Of a stretch of DNA of 11,716 bases, positions 1 to 5,770 are shown one piece after another. Where the stretch lies: contig DAOVSZ010000050.1 in the NCBI GenBank assembly GCA_030627725.1, positions 1 through 11,716 of the forward strand. Reading direction: 5' to 3'. The notes under the pieces are model-generated. The model made no database searches. It was not told where the DNA came from and was given only the letters and a program-made list of their open reading frames with translations. Position 1 is the first letter of the stretch; each line of letters begins with the position of its first letter. The DNA is from Desulfobulbaceae bacterium. GTDB lineage: Bacteria > Desulfobacterota > Desulfobulbia > Desulfobulbales > DAOVSZ01. The position numbers were made by a program, and so were the translations under genes.

Positions 1-822
1 AACGCACAGAATGCGCCCAAAATAATCGGGCTCACCCGGAAAGAACTCGATATCACAGACACCTCCGGCATACAGAATGCCTTGCAGACACATACACCGG
101 ACCTGGCGATCAACAGCGCGGCCTACACTGCGGTTGATCGTGCGGAACAGGAGCTGGATGCCGCTTACAGCGTTAACCGCGACGCCCCTTCCTTTCTCGC
201 GAAAGCTTGCAGCGACGCGAGCATCCCACTCTTTCATATCTCAACAGACTATGTCTTTGACGGAAACAAACAGGACCCGTACACGGAAGATGATCCCACC
301 TGCCCGATCGGCATTTACGGCAGAAGCAAATGTGCGGGAGAAGAGGCTGTGCGACTACGGTTAGACCGCCATATCATCCTGCGGACCAGTTGGGTCTTCA
401 GCGCCCATGGCAGTAATTTTGTCAAAACCATGCTGCGGATCGGTAAGCAAAAAGAAGAAATCAGGGTCGTAAACGATCAGAAGGGATGCCCGACACCGGC
501 AGCGGATATCGCTGATGTCCTGCTCAAGACTGCCGCACAATTCAAAAAGAAAGGAGAAATCCCTTGGGGGACGTACCATTACTGCGGCGCTCCCCCGATC
601 TCATGGCATGGCTTTGCAGAAAGGATCTTCCAGATAGCAGAAACAGAAAAAAACTTCATCCCACCCGGAATCGTTCCGATCCCGACCAAGGAATATCCCA
701 CCCCTGCCGAACGCCCACAGAATTCCGTTATGGACTGCGGCAAAATTGAAGAAAAGCTTCAAATCAAACCTTGCAGGTGGGAGCCTGGTCTTATTTCTGT
801 CATCAACGAAATAGAAAGCTAG
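1..822 (+). CDS. rmlD: dTDP-4-dehydrorhamnose reductase, 5'-truncated by the window edge
   Basis: The frame is open from base 1 and ends at TAG 820-822, giving 273 residues. The usual enzyme has about 290-300, so roughly 25 N-terminal residues, including the first Rossmann glycine motif, lie outside the window. Seen directly: a NSAAYTAVDRAEQE block (family form NAAAYTAVDKAE), STDYVFDG at residues 81-88 of the visible part, and the short-chain dehydrogenase Y-x3-K pair as YGRSK at 106-110, followed by the LRTSWVF segment. Family knowledge: the NAD(P)H-dependent enzyme reduces dTDP-4-dehydro-L-rhamnose to dTDP-L-rhamnose in the cytoplasm, the last step of activated rhamnose supply for O-antigen or other surface glycans. 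The other rml genes are not visible and may lie upstream. The gene faces the four-helix-bundle gene tail to tail, with 31 bases between the two stop codons. Confidence 0.92.
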   Translation, partial: NAQNAPKIIGLTRKELDITDTSGIQNALQTHTPDLAINSAAYTAVDRAEQELDAAYSVNRDAPSFLAKACSDASIPLFHISTDYVFDGNKQDPYTEDDPTCPIGIYGRSKCAGEEAVRLRLDRHIILRTSWVFSAHGSNFVKTMLRIGKQKEEIRVVNDQKGCPTPAADIADVLLKTAAQFKKKGEIPWGTYHYCGAPPISWHGFAERIFQIAETEKNFIPPGIVPIPTKEYPTPAERPQNSVMDCGKIEEKLQIKPCRWEPGLISVINEIES

Positions 823-863
823 AAAACAGGGGCTGGGGATCGGGGGCCAGGGGCTAGGGATTG
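822..863 (+). repeat. G-rich degenerate heptamer array, left of the four-helix-bundle gene
   Basis: Read in steps of seven, the + strand gives GAAAACA, GGGGCTG, GGGATCG, GGGGCCA, GGGGCTA and GGGATTG. The array fills the gap between two convergent genes and runs into the 3' end of the minus-strand gene, whose TAG stop (856-854) lies inside the GGGGCTA unit. Five G-runs of 3-5 bases with 2-3 base loops lie at 829-859, which fits a G-quadruplex motif on the + strand. It is the partner of the oppositely oriented array at 1229-1284: ungapped, 26 of 36 positions match between 826-861 and the reverse complement of 1245-1280. Confidence 0.8.
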
Positions 864-1225
864 AGCTTCTTCTCAATAGATCTCCGAAGCCCGTTGAGCA
901 TTCTGCCAACTTCTGCGGATTTCTGTAGGATTTGGTCTACTTGATCGTCTTCGATATAGTTCAATCGGCCGGCAATCAGAATATGTGTTTCCATCTCTGC
1001 AAGAGAACCATTCGCAATAGACAAGTGCTGAATGAACTCCTTACTATGTTGACGCTGGCGTCCCTCGGCGATATTTGCCGGAACAGAGACTGCCGCACGC
1101 TGGAGTTGACTGGCAAGCCCATACAACTCGTTTTTCGGAAACTTCTTCGTCATCTCATAGCACACCACAACCAAATCCATCGCCTTCTGCCACACTTCCA
1201 GATCTCGATAACCTTTTATTGCCAC
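854..1225 (-). CDS. four helix bundle protein (S23 / 23S rRNA intervening-sequence protein family)
   Basis: The protein has 123 residues, normal for the family. Hallmarks are the N-terminal YRDLEVWQKAMDL at 6-18, SVPANIAEG at 47-55, and the helix with LSIANGSLAEMETHI at 68-82. Members of this family were first found in intervening sequences of 23S rRNA genes (Leptospira, Coxiella). The accessory variability determinant (Avd) protein of diversity-generating retroelements has the same fold. Most copies, like this one, sit alone and have no established function; a basic pentameric RNA- or DNA-binding bundle is the usual proposal. The start is GTG at 1225-1223, with GGGGAGGGAGG directly upstream. 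Both this binding site and the stop codon are part of the flanking heptamer arrays. No rRNA, reverse transcriptase or template repeat is nearby. The family call is firm; the role is unknown. Confidence 0.93.
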   Translation of the reverse strand: MAIKGYRDLEVWQKAMDLVVVCYEMTKKFPKNELYGLASQLQRAAVSVPANIAEGRQRQHSKEFIQHLSIANGSLAEMETHILIAGRLNYIEDDQVDQILQKSAEVGRMLNGLRRSIEKKLNP

Positions 1226-1228
1226 CCT

Positions 1229-1284
1229 CCCTCCCCGACACCTGATCCCTGATCCCCGGCCCCTAAGCCCTGACCCCTGTCCTA
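1229..1284 (-). repeat. Heptamer array between gspG and the four-helix-bundle gene (G-rich on minus strand)
   Basis: Read 5'-3' on the minus strand in steps of seven: TAGGACA, GGGGTCA, GGGCTTA, GGGGCCG, GGGATCA, GGGATCA, GGTGTCG, GGGAGGG. The register holds without gaps for eight units and fills almost the whole 60-bp spacer between the gspG stop and the four-helix-bundle start. The last unit is also the ribosome binding site of the downstream gene. Eight runs of three or more G lie between 1277 and 1225 on this strand, the last including the first base of the GTG start codon. It is oriented opposite to the array at 822-863. Confidence 0.82.
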
Positions 1285-1285
1285 A

Positions 1286-1741
1286 CTACTCCCAACTGAG
1301 GACATCACTATCCTCACCGTCACCCCCGGGGCTGTTGTCCTTTCCATACGAATAGAGATCTATCTCCCCATGCTGGCCGGGATTCTCGTAATTATAGGGA
1401 TTCCCCCATGGGTCGTTCGGGACCTTTTTGGGAAGATACGGGCCGCTCCACTTCTCAAAACCGGGATTCGTTATCAGGGCATCGAGCCCTTCATCCGATG
1501 CAGGGTAATCGCCGACATCAAGCCTGTAGGCATCAAATGCCGTCATCAGCATCTCGATCTGGGTCTTGGCCGTCTGGGTCTTTGCCTTCCCCAGCTTGCC
1601 GAACATCTTCGGGCCGACAAGCGAAGCCAGCAGACCGAGAATAACCATAACAATCAATAACTCAATAAGGGAAAATCCCCTCTCTCCCCTCCTGCCATCC
1701 CGTGTAACGCTGCTTTTACACTCCGACAAACGTTCCATCAC
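1286..1741 (-). CDS. gspG: type II secretion system major pseudopilin GspG
   Basis: The 151-residue protein has a basic leader ending ...GRRGERG at residue 22, then FSLIE. This is the prepilin peptidase site (cut after G22, N-methylated F23, Glu at +5), followed by the hydrophobic helix LLIVMVILGLLASLVGPK. The C-terminal half carries the GspG signatures DVGDYPASDEGLDAL, GPYLPK, NDPWGNPY and an Asp-rich end (SYGKDNSPGGDGEDSD) matching the calcium-binding loop. Family role: main subunit of the periplasmic pseudopilus that drives export through the outer-membrane secretin. GTG 1741 and ATG 1738 are adjacent in-frame starts; AGAGGA lies about 5-8 bases upstream, so either is possible. It follows mltG by 72 bp on the same strand. 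No other gsp gene is in the window, so it is either an outlying gspG or a related pseudopilin used elsewhere. Confidence 0.92.
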   Translation of the reverse strand: MMERLSECKSSVTRDGRRGERGFSLIELLIVMVILGLLASLVGPKMFGKLGKAKTQTAKTQIEMLMTAFDAYRLDVGDYPASDEGLDALITNPGFEKWSGPYLPKKVPNDPWGNPYNYENPGQHGEIDLYSYGKDNSPGGDGEDSDVLSWE

Positions 1742-1773
1742 AAGAATCCTCTCTTATTTTTTTATGGAATTGC

Positions 1774-1808
1774 CTATTCCTTCAGCCTTCAGCCTCAACC
1801 CCTTAAAC
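1774..1808 (-). repeat. Heptamer array in the mltG-gspG spacer
   Basis: On the minus strand the spacer reads GTTTAAG, GGGTTGA, GGCTGAA, GGCTGAA, GGAATAG in an unbroken seven-base register. The exact unit GGCTGAA recurs at 6580-6586 in another array 4.8 kb away. It begins five bases after the mltG stop codon and ends before the gspG ribosome binding site. The units are too diverged for simple slippage to explain the sharing with the distant locus. Confidence 0.6.
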
Positions 1809-1813
1809 CTGGC

Positions 1814-2842
1814 TCACCTCTTCTGATACCTTCTCACAGCCCGATTATGCTCTGCAAGCGTCTTTGAAAACTGGTGCGTACCGTTATTTCTGGACACAAA
1901 ATAGAGATAATCCACCTCTGCCGGATTCAAGACCGCCTCAATAGAGGCCCTGCCGGGGTTGGCGATGGGCCCGGGCGGCAACCCCTTTACAACATACGTA
2001 TTGTATGGAGTCGGCGCTTTCAGGTCCGCCCTGGTCAGGTTGCCGTCAAACCGTTCTAACCCGTAGATCACGGTAGGGTCGGCCTGCAGGCGTATCCCCT
2101 TGTGCAGCCGGTTCAGAAAAACAGCCGCGATGAGCTGCCTCTCCTCTGCCTGCCCGGTTTCCTTCTCAACAATAGAGGCCATTGTCAGAACTTCATGCCG
2201 GGTCAACGGGGATTTTCCCTGAGATTTCTCGCAGGCCGGAGAGGCCGCCTGCTCATACACCTGCAGTAATCGCTGTACCAGGGTCCTGACAAGTACACGC
2301 CCATCCTGTCCTCTGGTAAACCGGTATGTATCCGGAAAGAGATACCCCTCCAGACTATCGACACCAAGACCAAGTTCCTCAATAAAATCCTTGTCCCTCA
2401 CCAGAGCAAGAAATTCATCCCGGGCAACCAGTCCCTCCTTTGAAAAGATGTCACTGATCTGAAATACGTTTGCCCCCTCGGGAATAGTCAGGGAGCGATA
2501 CACAACAGAACCCTTTTCCAGGGCGGTCAAAACCTCATACGGAACCTGGGGCGCCTTAAAAACATACTCCCCAGCCTTCAGACGATGAGCGACCCCCATC
2601 AGCCGCGCCAGGACATGAAAACGGATGTCATCCTCAATAAGACCATGATCAGTCAGGATTTCCTGGACTGCATCAAATCCGGTATTGGCAGGGATAAAGA
2701 CCCGGACTTCCTGCTCAGACAATAGAGGCCCGGGGGTAAACGCGTACACCCAGACAAAAAGCAGAAACGAAACAATACCTGCCACGGCCAGGCCGGCAAA
2801 AATCCGTACCAGAAATTTCCAGCTTCTTTCAAGATCCGGCAT
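1814..2842 (-). CDS. mltG: endolytic transglycosylase MltG (YceG-like)
   Basis: The protein has 342 residues, the normal family length. It has a short cytoplasmic N-terminus, one membrane helix at about 11-34 and a periplasmic YceG domain. Family motifs are visible in order: LKAGEY 88-93 (LysM-like part), IPEGANVFQI 120-129, EGYLFPDTY 165-173, ASIVEKET 222-229 with the catalytic Glu at 226, LQADPTVIYG 252-261, YNTYVVKGLPPGPIANPG 280-297. Family role: it cleaves nascent peptidoglycan strands within the chain, probably ending glycan synthesis and setting strand length at the inner membrane. The ATG at 2842 is the only sensible start because an in-frame TGA lies two codons upstream; the ribosome binding site is weak (AGGATGGA, rather distant). 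It follows lon by 34 bp and is probably co-transcribed with it. Confidence 0.95.
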   Translation of the reverse strand: MPDLERSWKFLVRIFAGLAVAGIVSFLLFVWVYAFTPGPLLSEQEVRVFIPANTGFDAVQEILTDHGLIEDDIRFHVLARLMGVAHRLKAGEYVFKAPQVPYEVLTALEKGSVVYRSLTIPEGANVFQISDIFSKEGLVARDEFLALVRDKDFIEELGLGVDSLEGYLFPDTYRFTRGQDGRVLVRTLVQRLLQVYEQAASPACEKSQGKSPLTRHEVLTMASIVEKETGQAEERQLIAAVFLNRLHKGIRLQADPTVIYGLERFDGNLTRADLKAPTPYNTYVVKGLPPGPIANPGRASIEAVLNPAEVDYLYFVSRNNGTHQFSKTLAEHNRAVRRYQKR

Positions 2843-2855
2843 GTATCAATCCATC

Positions 2856-2880
2856 CTAATTCCGGTCTGGCCGGAATTAG
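2856..2880 (-). other. perfect 10-bp hairpin overlapping the lon stop codon
   Basis: CTAATTCCGG (2856-2865) and CCGGAATTAG (2871-2880) are perfect inverted complements around a five-base loop. The lon stop codon TAA (2879-2877) is inside the first-transcribed arm, and the hairpin fills most of the lon-mltG spacer. No U-run follows on either strand, so it is not a standard intrinsic terminator. It could stabilise the 3' end of a processed lon mRNA or reduce reading into mltG. Confidence 0.6.
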
Positions 2881-5246
2881 AAAGCAAGCCTCAATATCTG
2901 GTTCATATTCTTCACGGCAATGAATTTGATCTTCTCCCGCAGGTCCTTTGGAATATCAACAAGGTCTTTCTTGTTATCCTCGGGTATGATCACCGTCTTG
3001 ATATTTGCACGCAAGGCAGCCAGGGCCTTTTCCTTCAAGCCGCCGATAGGCAACACCCTTCCTCGCAGGGTAATTTCCCCGGTCATGGCAATATCCTGCC
3101 GGACTTTTTTCTTTGCAAGAGCGGAATAGAGAGCTGTGGCAATAGTAACACCGGCGGAAGGTCCGTCTTTCGGGATCGCGCCAGCCGGGACATGGATATG
3201 AATATCCACCTCTTCAAAATAGGTCTCAGAGAGCTTGAGGTCCTCGATCCTCGAACGACAGAAGCTCAATGCCGCCTTGGCAGACTCCTTCATGACATCG
3301 CCAAGCTGGCCGGTCAGAGTCAGACTTCCCTTCCCTTTGAGGATGGAGATCTCCACGTAAAGGATCTCGCCGCCGACCTCGGTCCATGCCAATCCCGTGG
3401 CAAGCCCTGGCTGATCGATCGTGTCGGTCTCCGATTCCGGGAGAAACTTCGGGGGTCCCAGATAGCTGGAAAGGGTCCGCTTGGAAATCGTATACGGACC
3501 TTTGGCGCCCTCGGCAATACGACGCGCCACCTTCCGGCAGATAGAGCCGATCTCTCTTTCAAGGTTCCGTAACCCCGCCTCCCTGGTATAGTGCGAGATG
3601 ATACGTTCAATGGTCTTGTCATCCAGCTTCAGATGTTTGACATGTATACCGTTCTCCTTGATCTGACGCGGCAGCAGATAACGCTTTGCAATAACAAGCT
3701 TCTCCTCCAGGGTGTACCCGGACAGCCTGATGGTCTCCATGCGGTCCAGGAGAGGCGCCGGGATAGTGTCGGACATGTTGGCGGTGGTGATAAACATGAC
3801 CCTTGAAAGATCACAGGGAAGGTTCAGATAATGATCGGAAAATTCAAAATTCTGTTCCGGATCCAGCACCTCCAGCAGCGCGGATGACGGGTCCCCGCGG
3901 TAGTCCGCGCCGACCTTGTCAATCTCATCCATCATGAACACGGGGTTATTGGTCCCCACCGTCTTCAGCCCCTGGATAATCCTTCCCGGCATGGCGCCGA
4001 TATAGGTCCGTCTGTGACCGCGGATCTCCGCCTCATCACGCATCCCGCCGAGAGAAATGCGATGGAATTTCCGTTTCATGGCCCGTGCTATGGACTGACC
4101 AAGCGATGTCTTCCCGACCCCTGGAGGCCCGACAAAACAGAGAATCGGCCCTTTTGAGGTCTTGTTCAATTTGCGGACCGCAAGGTACTCAAGGATCCTT
4201 TCCTTGACTTTATTAAGGCCGTAATGATCTTCATCCAGCACCTCTTTCGCCACCTTCAGGTCCAGGCTGTCCTTGCTGCTCTTTTTCCAGGGCACGTCCA
4301 GTATCCAGTCGAGATAGGTCCGGACAATGGTTGCCTCAGAGGCGTCCGGGTGCATCATATCAAGTCTTTTCAGCTGCTTCAGCCCCTCTTTCTTCACCTC
4401 GGTCGGCATCCGTGTTTTCTTGAACCTGGTACGTAACTCATCAATCTCCTGCGACCTCTCATCAATATCACCAAGTTCCTTTTTCAAGGCCTGCAACTGC
4501 TCGCGCAGATAATACTCGCGCTGGGTCCGGCCCATCTCCTCCTTGGCCTCGGACTCAATCTTGGCCTGGACCGTGGAAACCTCCAGTTCCTTGTTCAGAA
4601 ACTCGGAAACCCGCTTTAACCGTTCAACCGAGTCCACTGTTTCCAGCACAAGCTGCGACTCATTGGTCTTCAGTCTCAGGTTGGAGACAACCAGATCGGC
4701 AAGTCGCCCGGGATCCTCGATATTATTGAGAATGACCATCAGGTCTGAAGACATGATCCCCTTCAAGGACAGGATCTTCTCCGTCTGCTCACGGACATTG
4801 CGCATCAGCGCCTCAAGCTCGACGGAAATCTCCTCAATCTCCTCTTCTTCCAGAACATCCACGTGTGCCAGAAAAAATGGATCAGACTGGACGATCTCTT
4901 TGATCTTCGCCTTATGCAGGGCCTGGACAAGGACCTTGAGCCGTCCATCAGGCAGCTTTAAGGTGCGCATGATCACACTTACCATGCCGATCTTGTAAAT
5001 ATCATCAGGCGTGGGCTCGTCATGTGCCGCGTCCTTCTGGGTGACGAGGAACAAAAGCTTGTCCTTGGACAAGGCATCCTGAACCGCGCCCACGGAAGCA
5101 GGCCGACCGACAAACAGGGGAATGATCATATAGTTAAAAACAACGACATCCCGCACCGCCATCATCGGCAGCACTTCAGGAATATCCTGCACCTCAAGTT
5201 CGGAAAAATCAGACATTCCAGTCGTCACAGAATCATTTTCTTGCAC
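2877..5246 (-). CDS. lon: ATP-dependent Lon protease (LonA type)
   Basis: The protein has 789 residues, typical of LonA. The N-terminal substrate-binding domain starts with VLPMMAVRDVVVF (25-37) and is followed by a helical linker to about residue 320. The AAA+ module has Walker A GPPGVGKT at 373-380, Walker B VFMMDE at 436-441, sensor-1 N490 and PLLDRME with R502. The protease domain has PKDGPSAG with catalytic Ser697 and GGLKEKALAA with Lys740. The 43-residue gap between them equals that of E. coli Lon (S679/K722). Role: hexameric cytoplasmic protease that unfolds and degrades damaged and short-lived regulatory proteins. The GTG start at 5246-5244 is fixed by GGAGG at 5258-5254 with a seven-base spacer. 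It heads a run with mltG. The upstream spacer carries palindromes that could be operators. Confidence 0.98.
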   Translation of the reverse strand: MQENDSVTTGMSDFSELEVQDIPEVLPMMAVRDVVVFNYMIIPLFVGRPASVGAVQDALSKDKLLFLVTQKDAAHDEPTPDDIYKIGMVSVIMRTLKLPDGRLKVLVQALHKAKIKEIVQSDPFFLAHVDVLEEEEIEEISVELEALMRNVREQTEKILSLKGIMSSDLMVILNNIEDPGRLADLVVSNLRLKTNESQLVLETVDSVERLKRVSEFLNKELEVSTVQAKIESEAKEEMGRTQREYYLREQLQALKKELGDIDERSQEIDELRTRFKKTRMPTEVKKEGLKQLKRLDMMHPDASEATIVRTYLDWILDVPWKKSSKDSLDLKVAKEVLDEDHYGLNKVKERILEYLAVRKLNKTSKGPILCFVGPPGVGKTSLGQSIARAMKRKFHRISLGGMRDEAEIRGHRRTYIGAMPGRIIQGLKTVGTNNPVFMMDEIDKVGADYRGDPSSALLEVLDPEQNFEFSDHYLNLPCDLSRVMFITTANMSDTIPAPLLDRMETIRLSGYTLEEKLVIAKRYLLPRQIKENGIHVKHLKLDDKTIERIISHYTREAGLRNLEREIGSICRKVARRIAEGAKGPYTISKRTLSSYLGPPKFLPESETDTIDQPGLATGLAWTEVGGEILYVEISILKGKGSLTLTGQLGDVMKESAKAALSFCRSRIEDLKLSETYFEEVDIHIHVPAGAIPKDGPSAGVTIATALYSALAKKKVRQDIAMTGEITLRGRVLPIGGLKEKALAALRANIKTVIIPEDNKKDLVDIPKDLREKIKFIAVKNMNQILRLAF

Positions 5247-5253
5247 AAAGAAA

Positions 5254-5258
5254 CCTCC
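5254..5258 (-). promoter_or_regulatory. ribosome binding site of lon
   Basis: GGAGG on the minus strand, seven bases before the GTG at 5246. It decides the GTG start; the next candidate, ATG of residue 11, has no comparable site. Confidence 0.8.
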
Positions 5259-5337
5259 GGTTTATTGTATGTATACTAACGAACAGACCACGCCACTATA
5301 AGACGTGTATAGAGATAGATGTAAAACCGATAATCAC

Positions 5338-5351
5338 GGGTATTTATACCC
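5338..5351. promoter_or_regulatory. palindrome upstream of lon, possible operator
   Basis: GGGTATTTATACCC has two perfect 6-bp arms around TT, about 92 bp upstream of the lon start. On the minus strand its centre reads TATAAA, which could serve as a -10 element, but no -35 was found at the right distance. Regulatory use is a guess from symmetry and position only. Confidence 0.3.
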
Positions 5352-5379
5352 TCCGCTTCCAGCGGGATTGTTCGACTAA

Positions 5380-5400
5380 GCGTTTCAATAAACGAAACGC
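5380..5400. other. 7-bp inverted repeat upstream of lon
   Basis: GCGTTTC and GAAACGC are perfect inverted complements separated by AATAAAC. There is no U-run after the stem in either direction, so it is not an intrinsic terminator. It does not match the HrcA CIRCE element (TTAGCACTC-N9-GAGTGCTAA). Confidence 0.35.
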
Positions 5401-5483
5401 AAGTCTCACGAACAAATCTTAAGCAATGGACAGAGTGAAGTCAAGAGTCAAGGAATATACATCGCTTAAAACTCCCATAAAAA

Positions 5484-5634
5484 GTAACTATTCAGCAGCA
5501 CTCCATCTGCACACGATCAGGCCTTCTCGCATAGCCAACTATAGCTCGGCAGCCTGCTTGTGCACATCTGAAGCACTGCTGAACAGTTACGGGATGGAGT
5601 TTAGGCCACGTTTGCTGCTCCACCTGATAGTTAC
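5484..5634. mobile_element. 151-bp inverted-repeat unit, possible IS end remnant or MITE
   Basis: The unit begins GTAACTATTCAG and ends CTGATAGTTAC, inverted copies differing by one base. The outside flanks are CATAAAAA and AATAAAAG, which agree at 6 of 8 positions and could be a decayed 8-bp target duplication. IS66-family elements are known to have ends starting GTAA and 8-bp duplications, so a relic of that type is conceivable. Inside, 5484-5513 also pairs imperfectly with 5559-5590 (GTAACT-x-TTCAGCAG against CTGCTGAACAGTTAC, then further matches towards GCACA/TGTGC), giving a long stem with a 45-base loop. No transposase fragment was recognised. This is inference from sequence symmetry alone. 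Confidence 0.4.
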
Positions 5635-5664
5635 AATAAAAGTACAACAAAGATAAAATTTTTC

Positions 5665-5693
5665 TTGAACAAAATTTAAATATTCTCCATAGT
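5665..5693 (+). promoter_or_regulatory. possible sigma-70 promoter for the beta-helix gene
   Basis: TTGAAC at 5665-5670, a 17-base AT-rich spacer, then CATAGT at 5688-5693 (4 of 6 to TATAAT). It lies about 75 bp before the start codon. The boxes are moderate and other AT-rich choices exist nearby. Confidence 0.3.
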
Positions 5694-5770
5694 TGAACGG
5701 CCCTTTAAAATATACTGATTTCCTGTCTGTTTTTCGCCCCCAAACAGACCCACGGTAAAGGAAGATAATC

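Larger units (their letters stand above)
5247..5770. other. 524-bp divergent spacer between lon and the beta-helix gene
   Basis: No convincing coding frame exists here. A 76-codon frame at 5426-5656 has no recognisable product and crosses the inverted repeats described separately. The spacer is AT-richer than the genes around it. It contains, left to right: the lon leader, a palindrome at 5338-5351, a small hairpin CCGCT-TCC-AGCGG at 5353-5365, a 7-bp stem at 5380-5400, a weak heptamer trace (GAGTGAA, GTCAAGA, GTCAAGG) at 5433-5453, the 151-bp inverted-repeat unit, and a possible promoter for the rightward gene. No convincing sigma-70 or sigma-32 promoter for lon could be picked out by eye. 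Confidence 0.6.

Noticed and set aside
854..1225. Diversity-generating retroelement with the four-helix-bundle protein as Avd
   Set aside because: No reverse transcriptase, template/variable repeat pair or C-type lectin target gene is present in the window.
932..1252. 106-residue + strand frame over the four-helix-bundle gene
   Set aside because: Antisense to a clear family member and ends in repeat sequence.
1229..1284. CRISPR array
   Set aside because: The repeats are seven bases in direct tandem without spacers, and there are no cas genes.
2685..3572. 295-residue + strand frame across the mltG/lon boundary
   Set aside because: It is antisense to two firmly identified genes and crosses their junction; its composition is that of a shadow frame.
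4543..4998. 151-residue + strand frame, Ser/Arg-rich
   Set aside because: Antisense to the lon helical linker; the serine bias comes from reversed Glu and Arg/Lys codons.
5330..5400. tRNA-like sequence (TTCGA with nearby stems) upstream of lon
   Set aside because: The stems do not form a cloverleaf and the T-loop consensus GTTCGAxxC is not met.
5426..5656. 76-residue + strand frame in the lon upstream spacer
   Set aside because: It crosses the inverted-repeat unit, has no RBS and no recognisable product.
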